DNA of 64,000 nt from Limnobacter thiooxidans (GCF_036323495.1 NZ_AP028947.1:1736001-1800000); one strand, 5' to 3'. Positions 41,878 to 52,257 are shown, counted from the stretch's first letter. A program made the numbers and translations. Notes: generated by a model not told the origin, from the letters alone.

Positions 41878-42222
41878 ATGACTGCCAAGGTTTACGGAAT
41901 ACCGAATTGCTCCAGCGTTAAAAAAGCCATTGCTTCGCTGAAAGAGAACCAAATTGAAGTTCTTTTCCATGATTTCAAGAAGCATGGCGTACCCCCTCAA
42001 CTTCTTGATGAGTGGATTGACGCATTCGGCTTGGACAAAGTCATCAATCGAAAGGGAACCACCTGGCGCAGCCTGGACGAAGGCCTGCAAAACAAGGCGC
42101 AATCGCCAGAAGGTGCAAAAGCGCTGCTGCTTGAGTACCCCAGCCTTATCAAGCGCCCGGTGGTTGATCACAATGGTCAACTCAGCATCGGGCAAATCGA
42201 TTTCACCAAGGACAATTCATGA
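41878..42222 (+). CDS. ArsC/Spx-family (YffB-like) protein
   Basis: 114 residues of a thioredoxin-like fold with a single cysteine, C11, in YGIPNCSSVKKA; the C-terminal motif is PSLIKRPVVDHNG. This group resembles arsenate reductase but its members near dap genes are of unknown function and are not arsenic resistance genes by context. It lies between dapD and prmB and overlaps prmB by 4 bp (ATGA). Genomic position beside dapD/dapE genes is common in proteobacteria. Confidence 0.9.
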   Translation: MTAKVYGIPNCSSVKKAIASLKENQIEVLFHDFKKHGVPPQLLDEWIDAFGLDKVINRKGTTWRSLDEGLQNKAQSPEGAKALLLEYPSLIKRPVVDHNGQLSIGQIDFTKDNS

Positions 42223-43133
42223 GTCAAGACCAATCCGCGCACCTTGCAGTCGATCCCAAAGAGCTGCACACCGTGCGAGACTGGGTGCGGTTTTTTGTGT
42301 CAGAAATGCGCCGCGGGCATGCTTTTTTCGGGCATGGATCGACCAACGCATTTGATGAAGCCATTTACATGGTGCAGTCAGCACTTAATCTACCTGTCGG
42401 CGATCTTGGCCCTTTCTGGGATGCCCGTGTGACTGCGAATGAAGCAACACGCCTGGTTCGGTTCATCAATCAACGTGTCATTGACCGCAAGCCAGCCAGT
42501 TACATCACGGGTGAAGCATGGCTGCAAGGTCACGCATTCAAAGTGGACGAACGGGTCATCATTCCCCGTTCATTCATTGCAGAATTGCTCGCTGACCAAC
42601 TGACCCCTTGGGTGAATGCGCCCGAAATGCCTTTTGACATTCTCGACATGTGCACGGGTTCTGGTTGCCTGGCCATTCTGGCTGCGCATGTTTTCGAAAA
42701 TGCCGAGGTGGATGCAGTCGATTTGTCCACGGACGCATTGGCTGTGGCCCGCGAGAACATTCAGTTGCACGACATGAAACACCGCGTGCATGCCATTGAA
42801 TCGGATCTGTTCACTAGCCTGAATGGCAAGCAATACGACTTCATTCTGACCAATCCACCGTATGTGAATGAAGCGTCGATGAAAAAGCTTCCTCCTGAAT
42901 ACCTGCATGAGCCTCGCATGGCTCTCGCAGGAGGAGACAGCGGTATGGATCTGATTCAGGACATTTTGACCCAAGCCCCAAAACACTTGAAAGACGGTGG
43001 ATTTCTGGTGGTCGAACTGGGCAATGAACGATTGCATTTTGAAGCCGCTTTTCCGCATTTAAATCCCATTTGGCTTGAAACCTCGGCAGGTGACGAACAG
43101 GTGTTTTTGCTCAACAAAGAAGACTTGGTCTAA
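42219..43133 (+). CDS. prmB: 50S ribosomal protein L3 glutamine N5-methyltransferase
   Basis: Methylates a glutamine of ribosomal protein L3 using S-adenosylmethionine. 304 residues: an N-terminal helical domain (about 1-110), then a Rossmann methyltransferase domain with ILDMCTGSGCLAI and the catalytic NPPY in FILTNPPYVNE (about residues 206-216). Distinguished from PrmC by the extended N-terminus and the VRDWVRFFVSEM start region. Confidence 0.94.
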   Translation: MSQDQSAHLAVDPKELHTVRDWVRFFVSEMRRGHAFFGHGSTNAFDEAIYMVQSALNLPVGDLGPFWDARVTANEATRLVRFINQRVIDRKPASYITGEAWLQGHAFKVDERVIIPRSFIAELLADQLTPWVNAPEMPFDILDMCTGSGCLAILAAHVFENAEVDAVDLSTDALAVARENIQLHDMKHRVHAIESDLFTSLNGKQYDFILTNPPYVNEASMKKLPPEYLHEPRMALAGGDSGMDLIQDILTQAPKHLKDGGFLVVELGNERLHFEAAFPHLNPIWLETSAGDEQVFLLNKEDLV

Positions 43134-43142
43134 TCCTTTCCC

Positions 43143-45059
43143 ATGATTCAAATCAACAACCTCAGCATTGCAAGGGGCAGCAAGCCCATTTTGACCAATT
43201 CGGAACTGACCCTCTTTCCCGGGGAAAAGGTCGGTCTGATTGGCCACAACGGCGCCGGCAAATCAAGCTTCCTCAGTGCACTTCTGGGCGAACTGCCCAT
43301 CGACCAGGGCAGCATTGACTTGCCCAAAGTTTGGCGACTGTCCTGGATTGATCAGGAAGTTACCGCCAACCACCTCACCGTGATTGATTTTGCGCTTGAA
43401 GGTGACAGGGCCTTGCACGACATCCGCCAGAAAATTCACGCCGTGGAAGAAAGCGGTGACATGGAGCAGCTGGGTCACCTGTACGAAGAACTTGAAAATC
43501 TGGATGGCTACACCGCAGAAGCCCGTGTGGCCACCATTCTGCATGGTTTGGGTTTTAAAACTGAAGATTTGCAACGCAAGGTAGGCGAGTTTTCCGGCGG
43601 CTGGAAGATGCGCCTGAACCTGGCCAAGGTACTAGGTTCTCGTGCTGACCTTATTCTGCTGGACGAACCGACCAACCACCTGGACATTGAAGCAGTGGTT
43701 TGGCTTGAACAATGGATCAAACAGGTCAACAGCACGGTGATTCTGGTTTCACACGACCGCGATTTTCTCGACGAAGTGTGCACCCACACCGTACATTTGA
43801 ACAATGAAAAACTGACCAAGTACACCGGTGGATATTCTGCGTTTGAGCGCGCATTCGCCGAACGGGCCGACCAGGTCAGCCAAGCCAATAAAAAGGCTGC
43901 TGGCGAAATGGAAAAGCTGCAAAAGTTTGTGGATCGTTTCAAGGCCAAGGCGAGCAAAGCCAAGCAGGCACAAAGCCGGGTCAAGCGCTTGGAAAAAATC
44001 AAATTGATTGAAACACTGCAGGTCGAACCGCATGTGTCCATTCCGTTCATGGAGCCCCACAAAAGCCCCGACCCCTTGGTGGTTCTAAACCGCAGCGACT
44101 GCGGCTATGCAAACGCGGCGCCCATCCTGAAAAGCATCAGCCTTGAACTTCGACCAGGCGACCGAATTGGCCTGTTGGGTGCGAACGGCAACGGCAAAAC
44201 CACTCTGGTGAAAACACTGGTTGGCGAACTGAACATGCTGGGTGGTGACCGGGTTGAAGGCAAAGGTCTTGTGTACGGGTACTTCGCGCAAGACCAAATC
44301 GAATCGCTGGACATGAATGCCACGCCACTGCAGCACATGTCCCGGCTTGAACGGCAGATGTCGGAACAGAAGGCACGCGAATTCCTGGCCCGCTACCATT
44401 TCCGCGACGACAAGGTGCGCCAGTTGGTAGGCAGTTTTTCGGGCGGAGAAAAATCACGCCTGGCGCTTGCGCTACTGGCCTACAAGCGCCCTAACCTGCT
44501 CTTGCTGGACGAACCCACCAATCACTTGGACATCGCCACACGCCAGGCCTTGGCCAGCAGTTTGCTGGAGTTTGAAGGTGCTTTGGTTATGGTTTCCCAC
44601 GACAGGCACTTGCTGGAATCCATCACGGACCGTTTCTGGCGTGTGCATCAGGGTGCAGTCACGGAATTTGATGGTGATCTGGACGATTACGCAGAACTGC
44701 TGCGTAAGGAAACCAGCGCAGAAAACCAGAAAAACAAACAGAATGGTGGCAAGGCAGCGCCCGCCAAAGTGGAGCAAGCAGCCCCACCAGTGGATCGCCA
44801 ACAGGTCAGCCAACGCTTGAAGCAACTGAACAACCAGGTAAAAAAGCTCGAGAAACAAATTGAGGTCGATCGACCTAAACTGATCGGGCTGGATGCCTCG
44901 CTGGCTGGCTGTGATTACAGCAACCCCGATTCTGCAAAAAAAGCCGCGTCGCAACATGAAGAACGCAACGCAATTGCAGCCCGCCTTGAGCTGGCGGAAA
45001 ACGAGTTGCTGAATGCAATGGTCGAGATCGAATCGCTGGAAGAAGCATTGGGAGTCTAA
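43143..45059 (+). CDS. ABC-F family ATPase (YheS-like)
   Basis: Two ABC ATPase domains in one 638-residue soluble protein without membrane segments: Walker A GHNGAGKS (34-41) and GANGNGKT; two LSGGE-type signatures (GEFSGGWKMRL and GSFSGGEKSRL); and LLDEPTNHLD twice. ABC-F proteins act at the ribosomal E site. The C-terminal part (about 520-638) is a coiled-coil arm. The resemblance is strongest to YheS; antibiotic protection is not implied. Confidence 0.92.
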   Translation: MIQINNLSIARGSKPILTNSELTLFPGEKVGLIGHNGAGKSSFLSALLGELPIDQGSIDLPKVWRLSWIDQEVTANHLTVIDFALEGDRALHDIRQKIHAVEESGDMEQLGHLYEELENLDGYTAEARVATILHGLGFKTEDLQRKVGEFSGGWKMRLNLAKVLGSRADLILLDEPTNHLDIEAVVWLEQWIKQVNSTVILVSHDRDFLDEVCTHTVHLNNEKLTKYTGGYSAFERAFAERADQVSQANKKAAGEMEKLQKFVDRFKAKASKAKQAQSRVKRLEKIKLIETLQVEPHVSIPFMEPHKSPDPLVVLNRSDCGYANAAPILKSISLELRPGDRIGLLGANGNGKTTLVKTLVGELNMLGGDRVEGKGLVYGYFAQDQIESLDMNATPLQHMSRLERQMSEQKAREFLARYHFRDDKVRQLVGSFSGGEKSRLALALLAYKRPNLLLLDEPTNHLDIATRQALASSLLEFEGALVMVSHDRHLLESITDRFWRVHQGAVTEFDGDLDDYAELLRKETSAENQKNKQNGGKAAPAKVEQAAPPVDRQQVSQRLKQLNNQVKKLEKQIEVDRPKLIGLDASLAGCDYSNPDSAKKAASQHEERNAIAARLELAENELLNAMVEIESLEEALGV

Positions 45060-45065
45060 AGCCAT

Positions 45066-45094
45066 CCAGTGCCCAAGTGCACTGGTGACTTTTT
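45066..45094 (+). terminator. Terminator between ABC-F gene and FimV-like gene
   Basis: CCAGTGC and GCACTGG form a 7-bp stem with a 6-nt loop, followed 4 nt later by five T. It sits 6 bp downstream of the ABC-F stop in a convergent spacer. Confidence 0.65.
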
Positions 45095-45113
45095 GTCATG
45101 CCGCCCCGTTTTT

Positions 45114-46715
45114 CTATTCCAGAATGCCCTCTTCGCTCAAGAACTCACGCCAGGCATTTGAGCTGAAGCACAAACCCGGATTGGAAACCTGCGTGTTCAA
45201 GTTGACCAGATTTTCCTGCAGAAGGGTTCGTTTTTCTGCACCGGAAATTTCGCACATCTTGGCCCTGACATGACTTTTAACCACATCCGGTACGCACAGT
45301 GCGGGGGATGCATCCAGGTCAAATTCATGCTTTCCGATCACCACTGTTAACAACTCTTGGGCCACTTCATCGGGCAAACACCTGTTCTTTCTGGCTTCTT
45401 GAAAGGCAAGTTCCACCAAACCCACCTGGCACCGAAGTAAAAGCGCATCAACTGTTCGGTGCAAATCCAGGGATTTGTTGCGCGTTGCAACCAACCCCTG
45501 GTAGGCCTCGGGCAAATTCCACATCCGAATATCTGCCTTGTTGATCAGTTCAAGACAAACACTCAAGGAAGTTCGGCTTTGTGTATCAGTGACTTCGAGG
45601 TTGTTCACGGGTTTCAAACTGTCATACGACACGTCTGAATCCTGGCCCTCTGAACCCATGAGACTTTCCAGCACACGGTCCTGCGTATAGGCTGGGGTGG
45701 GCTCAGAAGTATCGGTTACCACATGGTTATCCATATCCGGGTGCTCAGAATATTCCTTGAACAACACTTGTGCAGATGTCCGAGACGGCTCCACCTTGAT
45801 CACTTGGGTTTTTGAAGCCCGAAATTGTTTCAATTGAGACTTGCCGAATGCGAATGTGACCACCAGCAACATGGCCATGGACACCAGAAATACCCAGATT
45901 GCAGGTGATGTGGGGTCAAAACCCATCCACAGGGCGCCGTGTTCATCGGGCAACGCAATCTCGGGCGAGACTTGAGACGGCCTGCTTTCAATCAAACCCT
46001 GCTCGGAAAAGCCGGGATCAATTGCAGCAAGCTGAACAGGCTCTTCCTCAACCCCGATTGTTTGCGAATCACTCGTTTCAACGTTGGCGGGCGTGCCCTG
46101 CTCAACATGCGCAGGTGTACTCTGCACTTGTGGCTCAGGCTGAATGGGTGAGGCTACGGCCAGCGTTGCGCGCTTTGGAACAACGCGTGAAGCCTTCAAC
46201 AGCGATGAATTGCGCAGGTCAAATGCGGTGCTGCCATCTGGTTCGGGCATATTCGCCTGTGCACGGGCAAACCTGGCCTGCTCAGGCTCCATGATCAGCA
46301 TCCAGCTGCTTCTAAAAGCCAGCAAGGGGCAATCTGAAATCAATTCAAGCTCAACCAATGCATCATCTACAGCTGCACTTGATCTGAACTGAATGACGCC
46401 GCCCTGGCGAATGGTGGGTACAAAATCGACATGCAGATCGTCATTGCCTTGACCTTCAAACGCATCCACCCCTTCCCGACCAGCTGGTCGTGCCCGGGCT
46501 TTGAGACAGGTTGATCGCAATTGGGACTCGGTACCCTCAGGTATCCCCGTCACGTTGCTTTGCAGATCCAGCCTTTTACCTATTTGCTGGAGACCCGCAG
46601 GATTGCCTATTTCAAACCCATGACCCGCACTGTAAAACAGTGAGCAAAGCAGCAATCCGAGTGCTTTGACAAGCCTGTGCTTTGAAATCAATCTGTCAAA
46701 CAGTGAAATGATCAT
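45114..46715 (-). CDS. FimV-like inner-membrane protein
   Basis: 533 residues from the ATG at 46715, chosen because it starts a signal-peptide-like segment ending near SAGHG; the open frame extends 28 codons upstream to 46799. After cleavage a domain of about 120 residues (FEIGNPAGLQQIGKRLDL ... LISDCPLLAF ... WMLIMEP) resembles the FimV N-terminal domain. A proline/threonine-rich linker follows, then a membrane helix (about 272-291) and a cytoplasmic part with tetratricopeptide-like helices (EAYQGLVATRNKSLDL; VELAFQEARKNRCLPDE). FimV proteins support type IV pili and polar assembly. Assignment rests on topology and weak similarity. Confidence 0.55.
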   Translation of the reverse strand: MIISLFDRLISKHRLVKALGLLLCSLFYSAGHGFEIGNPAGLQQIGKRLDLQSNVTGIPEGTESQLRSTCLKARARPAGREGVDAFEGQGNDDLHVDFVPTIRQGGVIQFRSSAAVDDALVELELISDCPLLAFRSSWMLIMEPEQARFARAQANMPEPDGSTAFDLRNSSLLKASRVVPKRATLAVASPIQPEPQVQSTPAHVEQGTPANVETSDSQTIGVEEEPVQLAAIDPGFSEQGLIESRPSQVSPEIALPDEHGALWMGFDPTSPAIWVFLVSMAMLLVVTFAFGKSQLKQFRASKTQVIKVEPSRTSAQVLFKEYSEHPDMDNHVVTDTSEPTPAYTQDRVLESLMGSEGQDSDVSYDSLKPVNNLEVTDTQSRTSLSVCLELINKADIRMWNLPEAYQGLVATRNKSLDLHRTVDALLLRCQVGLVELAFQEARKNRCLPDEVAQELLTVVIGKHEFDLDASPALCVPDVVKSHVRAKMCEISGAEKRTLLQENLVNLNTQVSNPGLCFSSNAWREFLSEEGILE

Positions 46716-46966
46716 GGTTTCTCGCAGTCCAAACGTTCCGGCAAGCTCAAGAATACTCAAGGTCATGCAAGCTGAGGTATCCTTGAAATGTCCTAACACG
46801 AACGTGGTAGACAGATGGCATCACAATTGAAATGAACAAAGATGTCTCTGTTCAAGGACACGCAGAAAGCACATCGCAAAAGTAGAAGAAGTGTTCTTAT
46901 CAGCGCGGTGGCAGTTCAGTAAACTACGGGCAATTCAATAAAAACAGAGACTCGGGAGACCTACTT

Positions 46967-48646
46967 ATGGCGAACATCGCCACTTTTTTGTTTCAGCATG
47001 AGGACACCCCCAATCGTGTCCTTTACCGACAATTCATCGACAACGAGTGGGTTGACTTCAAAGCCCGGGAAATGATTGACCTTGCCCGCAGCTGGCAGGC
47101 TTACTTCCGATCAATTGGCCTGCAGCCCGGGGACAGAGTCGCCATTTGCCTGAAAAACAGCGTGCACTGGGTTGCCTTTGACCAAGCTGCAGTGGCCATG
47201 GGTTTGGTATCCGTTCCCTTATACGTGGACGACAATGCCAGCAACATTGCCTACTGTATTCAAAACTCCCAATCCAGGGTAGTGCTGGCCGAGAACGACA
47301 GGATTGCCCGCAACCTGTTGAAAGAAGGGCTCACCGATACACGCGTGTTATCCCTGAAATCGGATATCGACAAAAGCGCAGATGGCGTTGACAATGCCCT
47401 TCAGGCACTCAAGGCCGTGGACAAGAAGCTTGAGTCATTCGAGTTGATAGATCTCGAAGAAAACACACTGGCAACCATTTGTTACACCTCTGGAACCTCG
47501 GGACGCCCCAAAGGGGTCATGTTGTCTCACCGGAACGTGATATCAAACGTGGACAGCTGCTTTCAGCTCGACATTGCCAAACCCGAAGACACCTTTTTGT
47601 CATTTTTGCCCATGTCGCACATGTTTGAACGCACAGGAGGCTATTACCTCCCCCTGCGTGTGGGCGCCAAGGTCATTTACGCACGCGGCATCAACCAGTT
47701 ACCCGAAGACCTGGCCCAACAGGCCCCCACGGTATTGTTTGCAGTGCCACGAATTTTCGAGAAGTTTTACGGGCGCATTCAAAGTTCGGTCAAAGACTCC
47801 CGGTTCAAGCGCAAGGCCTTTGAAAAGCTGGTGGATGTGGGCTGGCGCATGGAACAAGGCAAAGGTGGCATAGTTGACCACTTCCAGCTGCCTTTGCTAC
47901 GAGCCAAGGTTGCTCAGCCCATTCTGGAGCGATTGGGCGGCAAATTGCGACTGGCTGTGGTGGGCGGCGCCGCACTGGACAGCACAATTGCCAAATCATT
48001 TATTGCCATGGGCCTGCCCATTCTTCATGGTTATGGCATGACCGAGGCCTGCCCGGTTATTTCAGTGAACCGACCCGAAGGCAATGTGCCTGAATCTGTT
48101 GGAGCACCGCTTCCCAATGTTGAAGTGAAGTTGGGCGAGAATGATGAGTTGTTGGCCAGGGGCCCGAACATCATGCTGGGCTACTGGCAAAACGAAGAGG
48201 CTACGAACACTGTGATTGACAAAGATGGCTGGCTGCACACAGGTGATGTTGCAGAGATCAAGGACAAACGAATTTATATTCGGGGTCGGATCAAGGACAT
48301 CATGGTGCTTTCCAACGGTGAAAAGTTCTCGCCCCAAGATGCTGAAATGGCCATTGTTGGTGATGAAGTTTTCGAGCAAATCGTTCTGATCGGTGAAGGC
48401 AAGCCCTTCATTGGCATGATCGCGGTCACTGCAAATTCCAATGAAAAGGAACTGATCAAACGAGCCAATGAAAGATTGCAGCACCTGCCGCGTTACATTC
48501 GCGTGCGCAGAATCATTACCACCCAAGATCCATGGACAGTCGACAATGGTCTCCTGACACCGACCTTGAAAGTAAAAAGAGTCAAAGTACTGGAGGCGTT
48601 CAAGGACAGGATCAACGATCTCTACGCGGAAGGCATGGGCGATTAA
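46967..48646 (+). CDS. AMP-dependent acyl-CoA synthetase (long-chain type)
   Basis: 559 residues of the ANL superfamily. ATP-binding P-loop YTSGTSGRPKGVM, then LPMSHMFER, the A5 motif GYGMTEACPVISVN, the A8 motif DGWLHTGDVAEIKDKRIYIRGRIKDIMV and the C-terminal acyl-adenylate lysine region. It resembles FAA1-type long-chain fatty acyl-CoA synthetases. Substrate chain length cannot be told from sequence. Ribosome-binding site GGGAG 10 nt before the ATG; monocistronic, ending with a strong terminator. Confidence 0.9.
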   Translation: MANIATFLFQHEDTPNRVLYRQFIDNEWVDFKAREMIDLARSWQAYFRSIGLQPGDRVAICLKNSVHWVAFDQAAVAMGLVSVPLYVDDNASNIAYCIQNSQSRVVLAENDRIARNLLKEGLTDTRVLSLKSDIDKSADGVDNALQALKAVDKKLESFELIDLEENTLATICYTSGTSGRPKGVMLSHRNVISNVDSCFQLDIAKPEDTFLSFLPMSHMFERTGGYYLPLRVGAKVIYARGINQLPEDLAQQAPTVLFAVPRIFEKFYGRIQSSVKDSRFKRKAFEKLVDVGWRMEQGKGGIVDHFQLPLLRAKVAQPILERLGGKLRLAVVGGAALDSTIAKSFIAMGLPILHGYGMTEACPVISVNRPEGNVPESVGAPLPNVEVKLGENDELLARGPNIMLGYWQNEEATNTVIDKDGWLHTGDVAEIKDKRIYIRGRIKDIMVLSNGEKFSPQDAEMAIVGDEVFEQIVLIGEGKPFIGMIAVTANSNEKELIKRANERLQHLPRYIRVRRIITTQDPWTVDNGLLTPTLKVKRVKVLEAFKDRINDLYAEGMGD

Positions 48647-48670
48647 GCACAGGTCAGCAGCAATGAAAAA

Positions 48671-48699
48671 AGCCCATTGTGACAATGGGCTTTTTTTTA
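48671..48699. terminator. Bidirectional intrinsic terminator
   Basis: GCCCATT-GTGAC-AATGGGC is flanked by six A on the left and eight T on the right, so it works on both strands. The stop codon of the minus-strand NYN gene is the first three bases of the adjacent run. Confidence 0.92.
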
Positions 48700-49419
48700 G
48701 GCCGACACATCCTCGTGTTCGTAGTTGTCCGAGCTTATCCTCGCGAGAAACTCCGCCGCGCGGTCGGCTGGCGGGCAAGTCGACCGCAAACCATCAATGT
48801 AAGAAAACAAATCTTCAGAAATATTCTGCCACATGGGGTCTAGCACCACGTCCACCCCTTCGTGACGCAAAAGTTCAGCCGCACTGGAAAAGGCACCGTC
48901 GCCAGTCAACAGGACAACTTGCTGAACCTGCCGTTTGTAGGCCAGGGACGCCAGATCTACACCCATACGAAGCTCAATACCCTTGGGATAGGAATCGGGC
49001 GTGAAATCTTCATCGGCCAGCTCGTCAACCGTGATGCGTTTACCCAGCAGATCAGCGAGTGCATCTTCATTCAGCTTCCAGTGGTCAGCTTCCCGCGCCT
49101 CACCCAGTTTGACAGCCAACTTTCGTTTTCGCTGCAACTGCTTTTGAAAAGCAACCCTGAACTGACCTTCTTTAGATTTCGATAGATCAATTTGCTGTTT
49201 GGATACCGGCAGAGTGACACGCTGAGTGAACACGGGGGTGTCGTAGAAGAAAATCCGGAAAAGATGGCGTTTCGGTTGATTTCGCTCAAATAAATGGGCG
49301 GCTGATAGACGCCAGACGAGATCGGCCATCACTTTGGCATCGTAGTGAACCGAACTTGGAAAGATCTGACGAATTCTCCGGATAAAAAACGGCCCATCTA
49401 CAAGGATCGCTGTAAGCAT
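48697..49419 (-). CDS. NYN-domain (PIN-like ribonuclease fold) protein
   Basis: 240 residues. The NYN fold shows acidic positions D8 in ILVDGPFF, D155 in GVDLASLA and D174 in LTGDGAFSSA, typical for the predicted nuclease site. The middle part (about 60-140) is a charged insert with QLQRKRKLAVKLGEAREADHW. NYN proteins act on RNA or DNA, in LabA-like signalling or defence contexts; nothing here shows the substrate. AT-rich upstream spacer; convergent with the acyl-CoA synthetase. Confidence 0.85.
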   Translation of the reverse strand: MLTAILVDGPFFIRRIRQIFPSSVHYDAKVMADLVWRLSAAHLFERNQPKRHLFRIFFYDTPVFTQRVTLPVSKQQIDLSKSKEGQFRVAFQKQLQRKRKLAVKLGEAREADHWKLNEDALADLLGKRITVDELADEDFTPDSYPKGIELRMGVDLASLAYKRQVQQVVLLTGDGAFSSAAELLRHEGVDVVLDPMWQNISEDLFSYIDGLRSTCPPADRAAEFLARISSDNYEHEDVSA

Positions 49420-49652
49420 ATAAGCCCTTGATAAATATATAAAAAATTAAATTTAGAGAATGGCGATTGGTAAGATAAATAATTCTCCACAACTATACTA
49501 ACACCGAATAGGCGTCAAAAATAGCGATGCCCCCACCCATTAAGAGGGAGAATTAATCACTCCCCCATCGCAATGAACATACAATCCGTATGTATTTTAC
49601 TTACATTGATTTATCAATCTTTAACCCGATTGGCGTGGAGGAAGAATTGAGC
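49420..49652. other. AT-rich divergent spacer with two hairpins
   Basis: The 233-bp spacer between the NYN gene and the GIY-YIG-like gene is clearly richer in AT than its surroundings (49430-49500). It contains GGGAG-loop-CTCCC (49534-49556 region), nested in a GCGATG/CATCGC inverted repeat, and ACATAC-AATCC-GTATGT (49577-49593). No known regulator site was recognised. Confidence 0.5.
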
Positions 49653-50039
49653 ATGAACAAGGACAACGGGTTGCCCAACAGCAACAGCAAACAAGAGAAG
49701 TACTGGCTTTACATTTTGTCCAACAGCAAGCCCAATGGCCCGCTGTATCTGGGCGATACGCTTTGCCTGTACACAAGGATGAATGAACACCATGCGGGCG
49801 TGCGCAGGGATTACGCGCACTATCACCGCCTTGACCGTCTGGTGTACTTTGAGGTCTGGAATGATTACGACAAGTTTGTTGCCCGGCTAAGGCGGGTACG
49901 CAACTGGCCCAGAGACATGCGCCTGTTGTTGATTGAGTCATTAAACCCTGAATGGGTTGACCTTTTGCCACAATTCGTCGCGGAACACACTGGCAAGAAC
50001 AATGATCAGAATATCAAGCAGCAGGAAAAAGCAGCCTGA
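49653..50039 (+). CDS. Degenerate GIY-YIG domain protein
   Basis: 128 residues from the ATG at 49653 behind GGAGGA (an in-frame TTG at 49647 is possible; the frame is open to 49590). The fold resembles the small YhbQ/UPF0213 GIY-YIG proteins: Y20 in WLYIL, LYLG at 31-34, R42 in the first helix, and LIESLNPEW at 93-101. The glutamate of the family motif R-E-K-x-L-x-x-W, which binds the catalytic metal, is replaced by leucine (L79 in A-R-L-R-R-V-R-N-W). Catalysis is therefore doubtful; a structural or nucleic-acid-binding role is possible. No partner gene is apparent. Confidence 0.75.
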   Translation: MNKDNGLPNSNSKQEKYWLYILSNSKPNGPLYLGDTLCLYTRMNEHHAGVRRDYAHYHRLDRLVYFEVWNDYDKFVARLRRVRNWPRDMRLLLIESLNPEWVDLLPQFVAEHTGKNNDQNIKQQEKAA

Positions 50040-50041
50040 TA

Positions 50042-50059
50042 ATCACCCTATTAAGGTGA
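50042..50059. repeat. Small hairpin after the GIY-YIG-like gene
   Basis: ATCACC-CTATTA-AGGTGAT pairs over six bases, directly after the stop codon. No T-run follows, so a terminator role is weak. Confidence 0.4.
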
Positions 50060-50231
50060 TGTCATCGAATTTGAACTTCGAGCGTTGATGACTGTGAAAC
50101 TTTGTTGCAAATTTACACACTTAGAGATTGAGATGCCAAGAATGAGTTTTCTCAAACCGAGGCAATGAATCTAAAAGTTCTGATTTGCAGTATTAATGTG
50201 ACATTGCAGGTTGTTTTAACAGGAGTTCACG

Positions 50232-50801
50232 ATGAGTTCGATTGCAGAGCGTTTGACAAGGTCTTACTGCTTGTTTCACTGGCTGCAGGTGAAACCTATC
50301 CCAGACCAGATCAGGGCCAGCGTAGCCTACAGTGCGCTTGAACAAGAGCTGTTGTCACTCAAAGTTAAACCTGAGGATCTGGCTGCGGTAGGTTCGGATG
50401 TAACAGACAGTTTTGAAGAATCGCGCTTGGCATTCATGGTTCGCTACAGCGGTTTGACTTGGTCAACCTGTTCCATTTTCTGCGATGCGATTGAAAACAA
50501 CACTTGGCTGCAGAACGGTACACCGCTACTGGTGCAGTTCACTGGGGCAGATGCGAATGGACACCCAGGTCTACCAAAACTGGCGCTGGGCGATTTCATA
50601 TTCTTGAAACCGAGCAATGTCTGGATTGACAACAACAGGGTGTTGTCCTTCACTGTACGCTGGAACAAACATGAAACGCGCCGCATGGAACGTTTTATTC
50701 GTCTGGCCTCGGCACGCCACGGACTTGAAGCCACTGTCAGTAATATTACTCAGAGCGAGAAATTTATAGCGGCCATCAAGGCGACAGTTGGCGCTCAGTA
50801 A
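50232..50801 (+). CDS. Protein of unknown function
   Basis: 189 residues, soluble, with no signal peptide or membrane segment. I do not recognise the family. It has a helical N-terminus (ERLTRSYCLFHWLQVKPI), a central part that looks like mixed alpha/beta (RLAFMVRYSGLTWSTCS; FLKPSNVWIDNNRVLSFTVRW) and a helical end (MERFIRLASARHGLEATV). The ATG is preceded by AGGAG at the right distance, and the gene ends at a strong bidirectional terminator, so it is probably expressed on its own. The codon pattern is like its neighbours. Confidence 0.75.
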   Translation: MSSIAERLTRSYCLFHWLQVKPIPDQIRASVAYSALEQELLSLKVKPEDLAAVGSDVTDSFEESRLAFMVRYSGLTWSTCSIFCDAIENNTWLQNGTPLLVQFTGADANGHPGLPKLALGDFIFLKPSNVWIDNNRVLSFTVRWNKHETRRMERFIRLASARHGLEATVSNITQSEKFIAAIKATVGAQ

Positions 50802-50827
50802 TTCCGGCTTTTTTCTTGTATGGATTA

Positions 50828-50859
50828 AAAAAGGCACTTTGAAACCAAGGTGCCTTTTT
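50828..50859. terminator. Bidirectional intrinsic terminator
   Basis: A stem of about 13 pairs (AAAAGGCAC-TTT with AAGGTGCCTTTTT, one G-T pair) and a GAAACC loop carries A-run and T-run flanks. It stops the 189-residue gene on the plus strand and serS on the minus strand. Confidence 0.88.
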
Positions 50860-50880
50860 CATTGGTCTCAACTAAACCAA

Positions 50881-52257
<1,377 letters not shown>

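Noticed and set aside
41878..42222. Arsenate reductase for arsenic resistance
   Set aside because: Context is dapD/prmB with no ars genes; the single-cysteine YffB-like group is not known for resistance.
43143..45059. Membrane ABC transporter
   Set aside because: Two ATPase domains without any membrane segment; an ABC-F ribosome factor fits.
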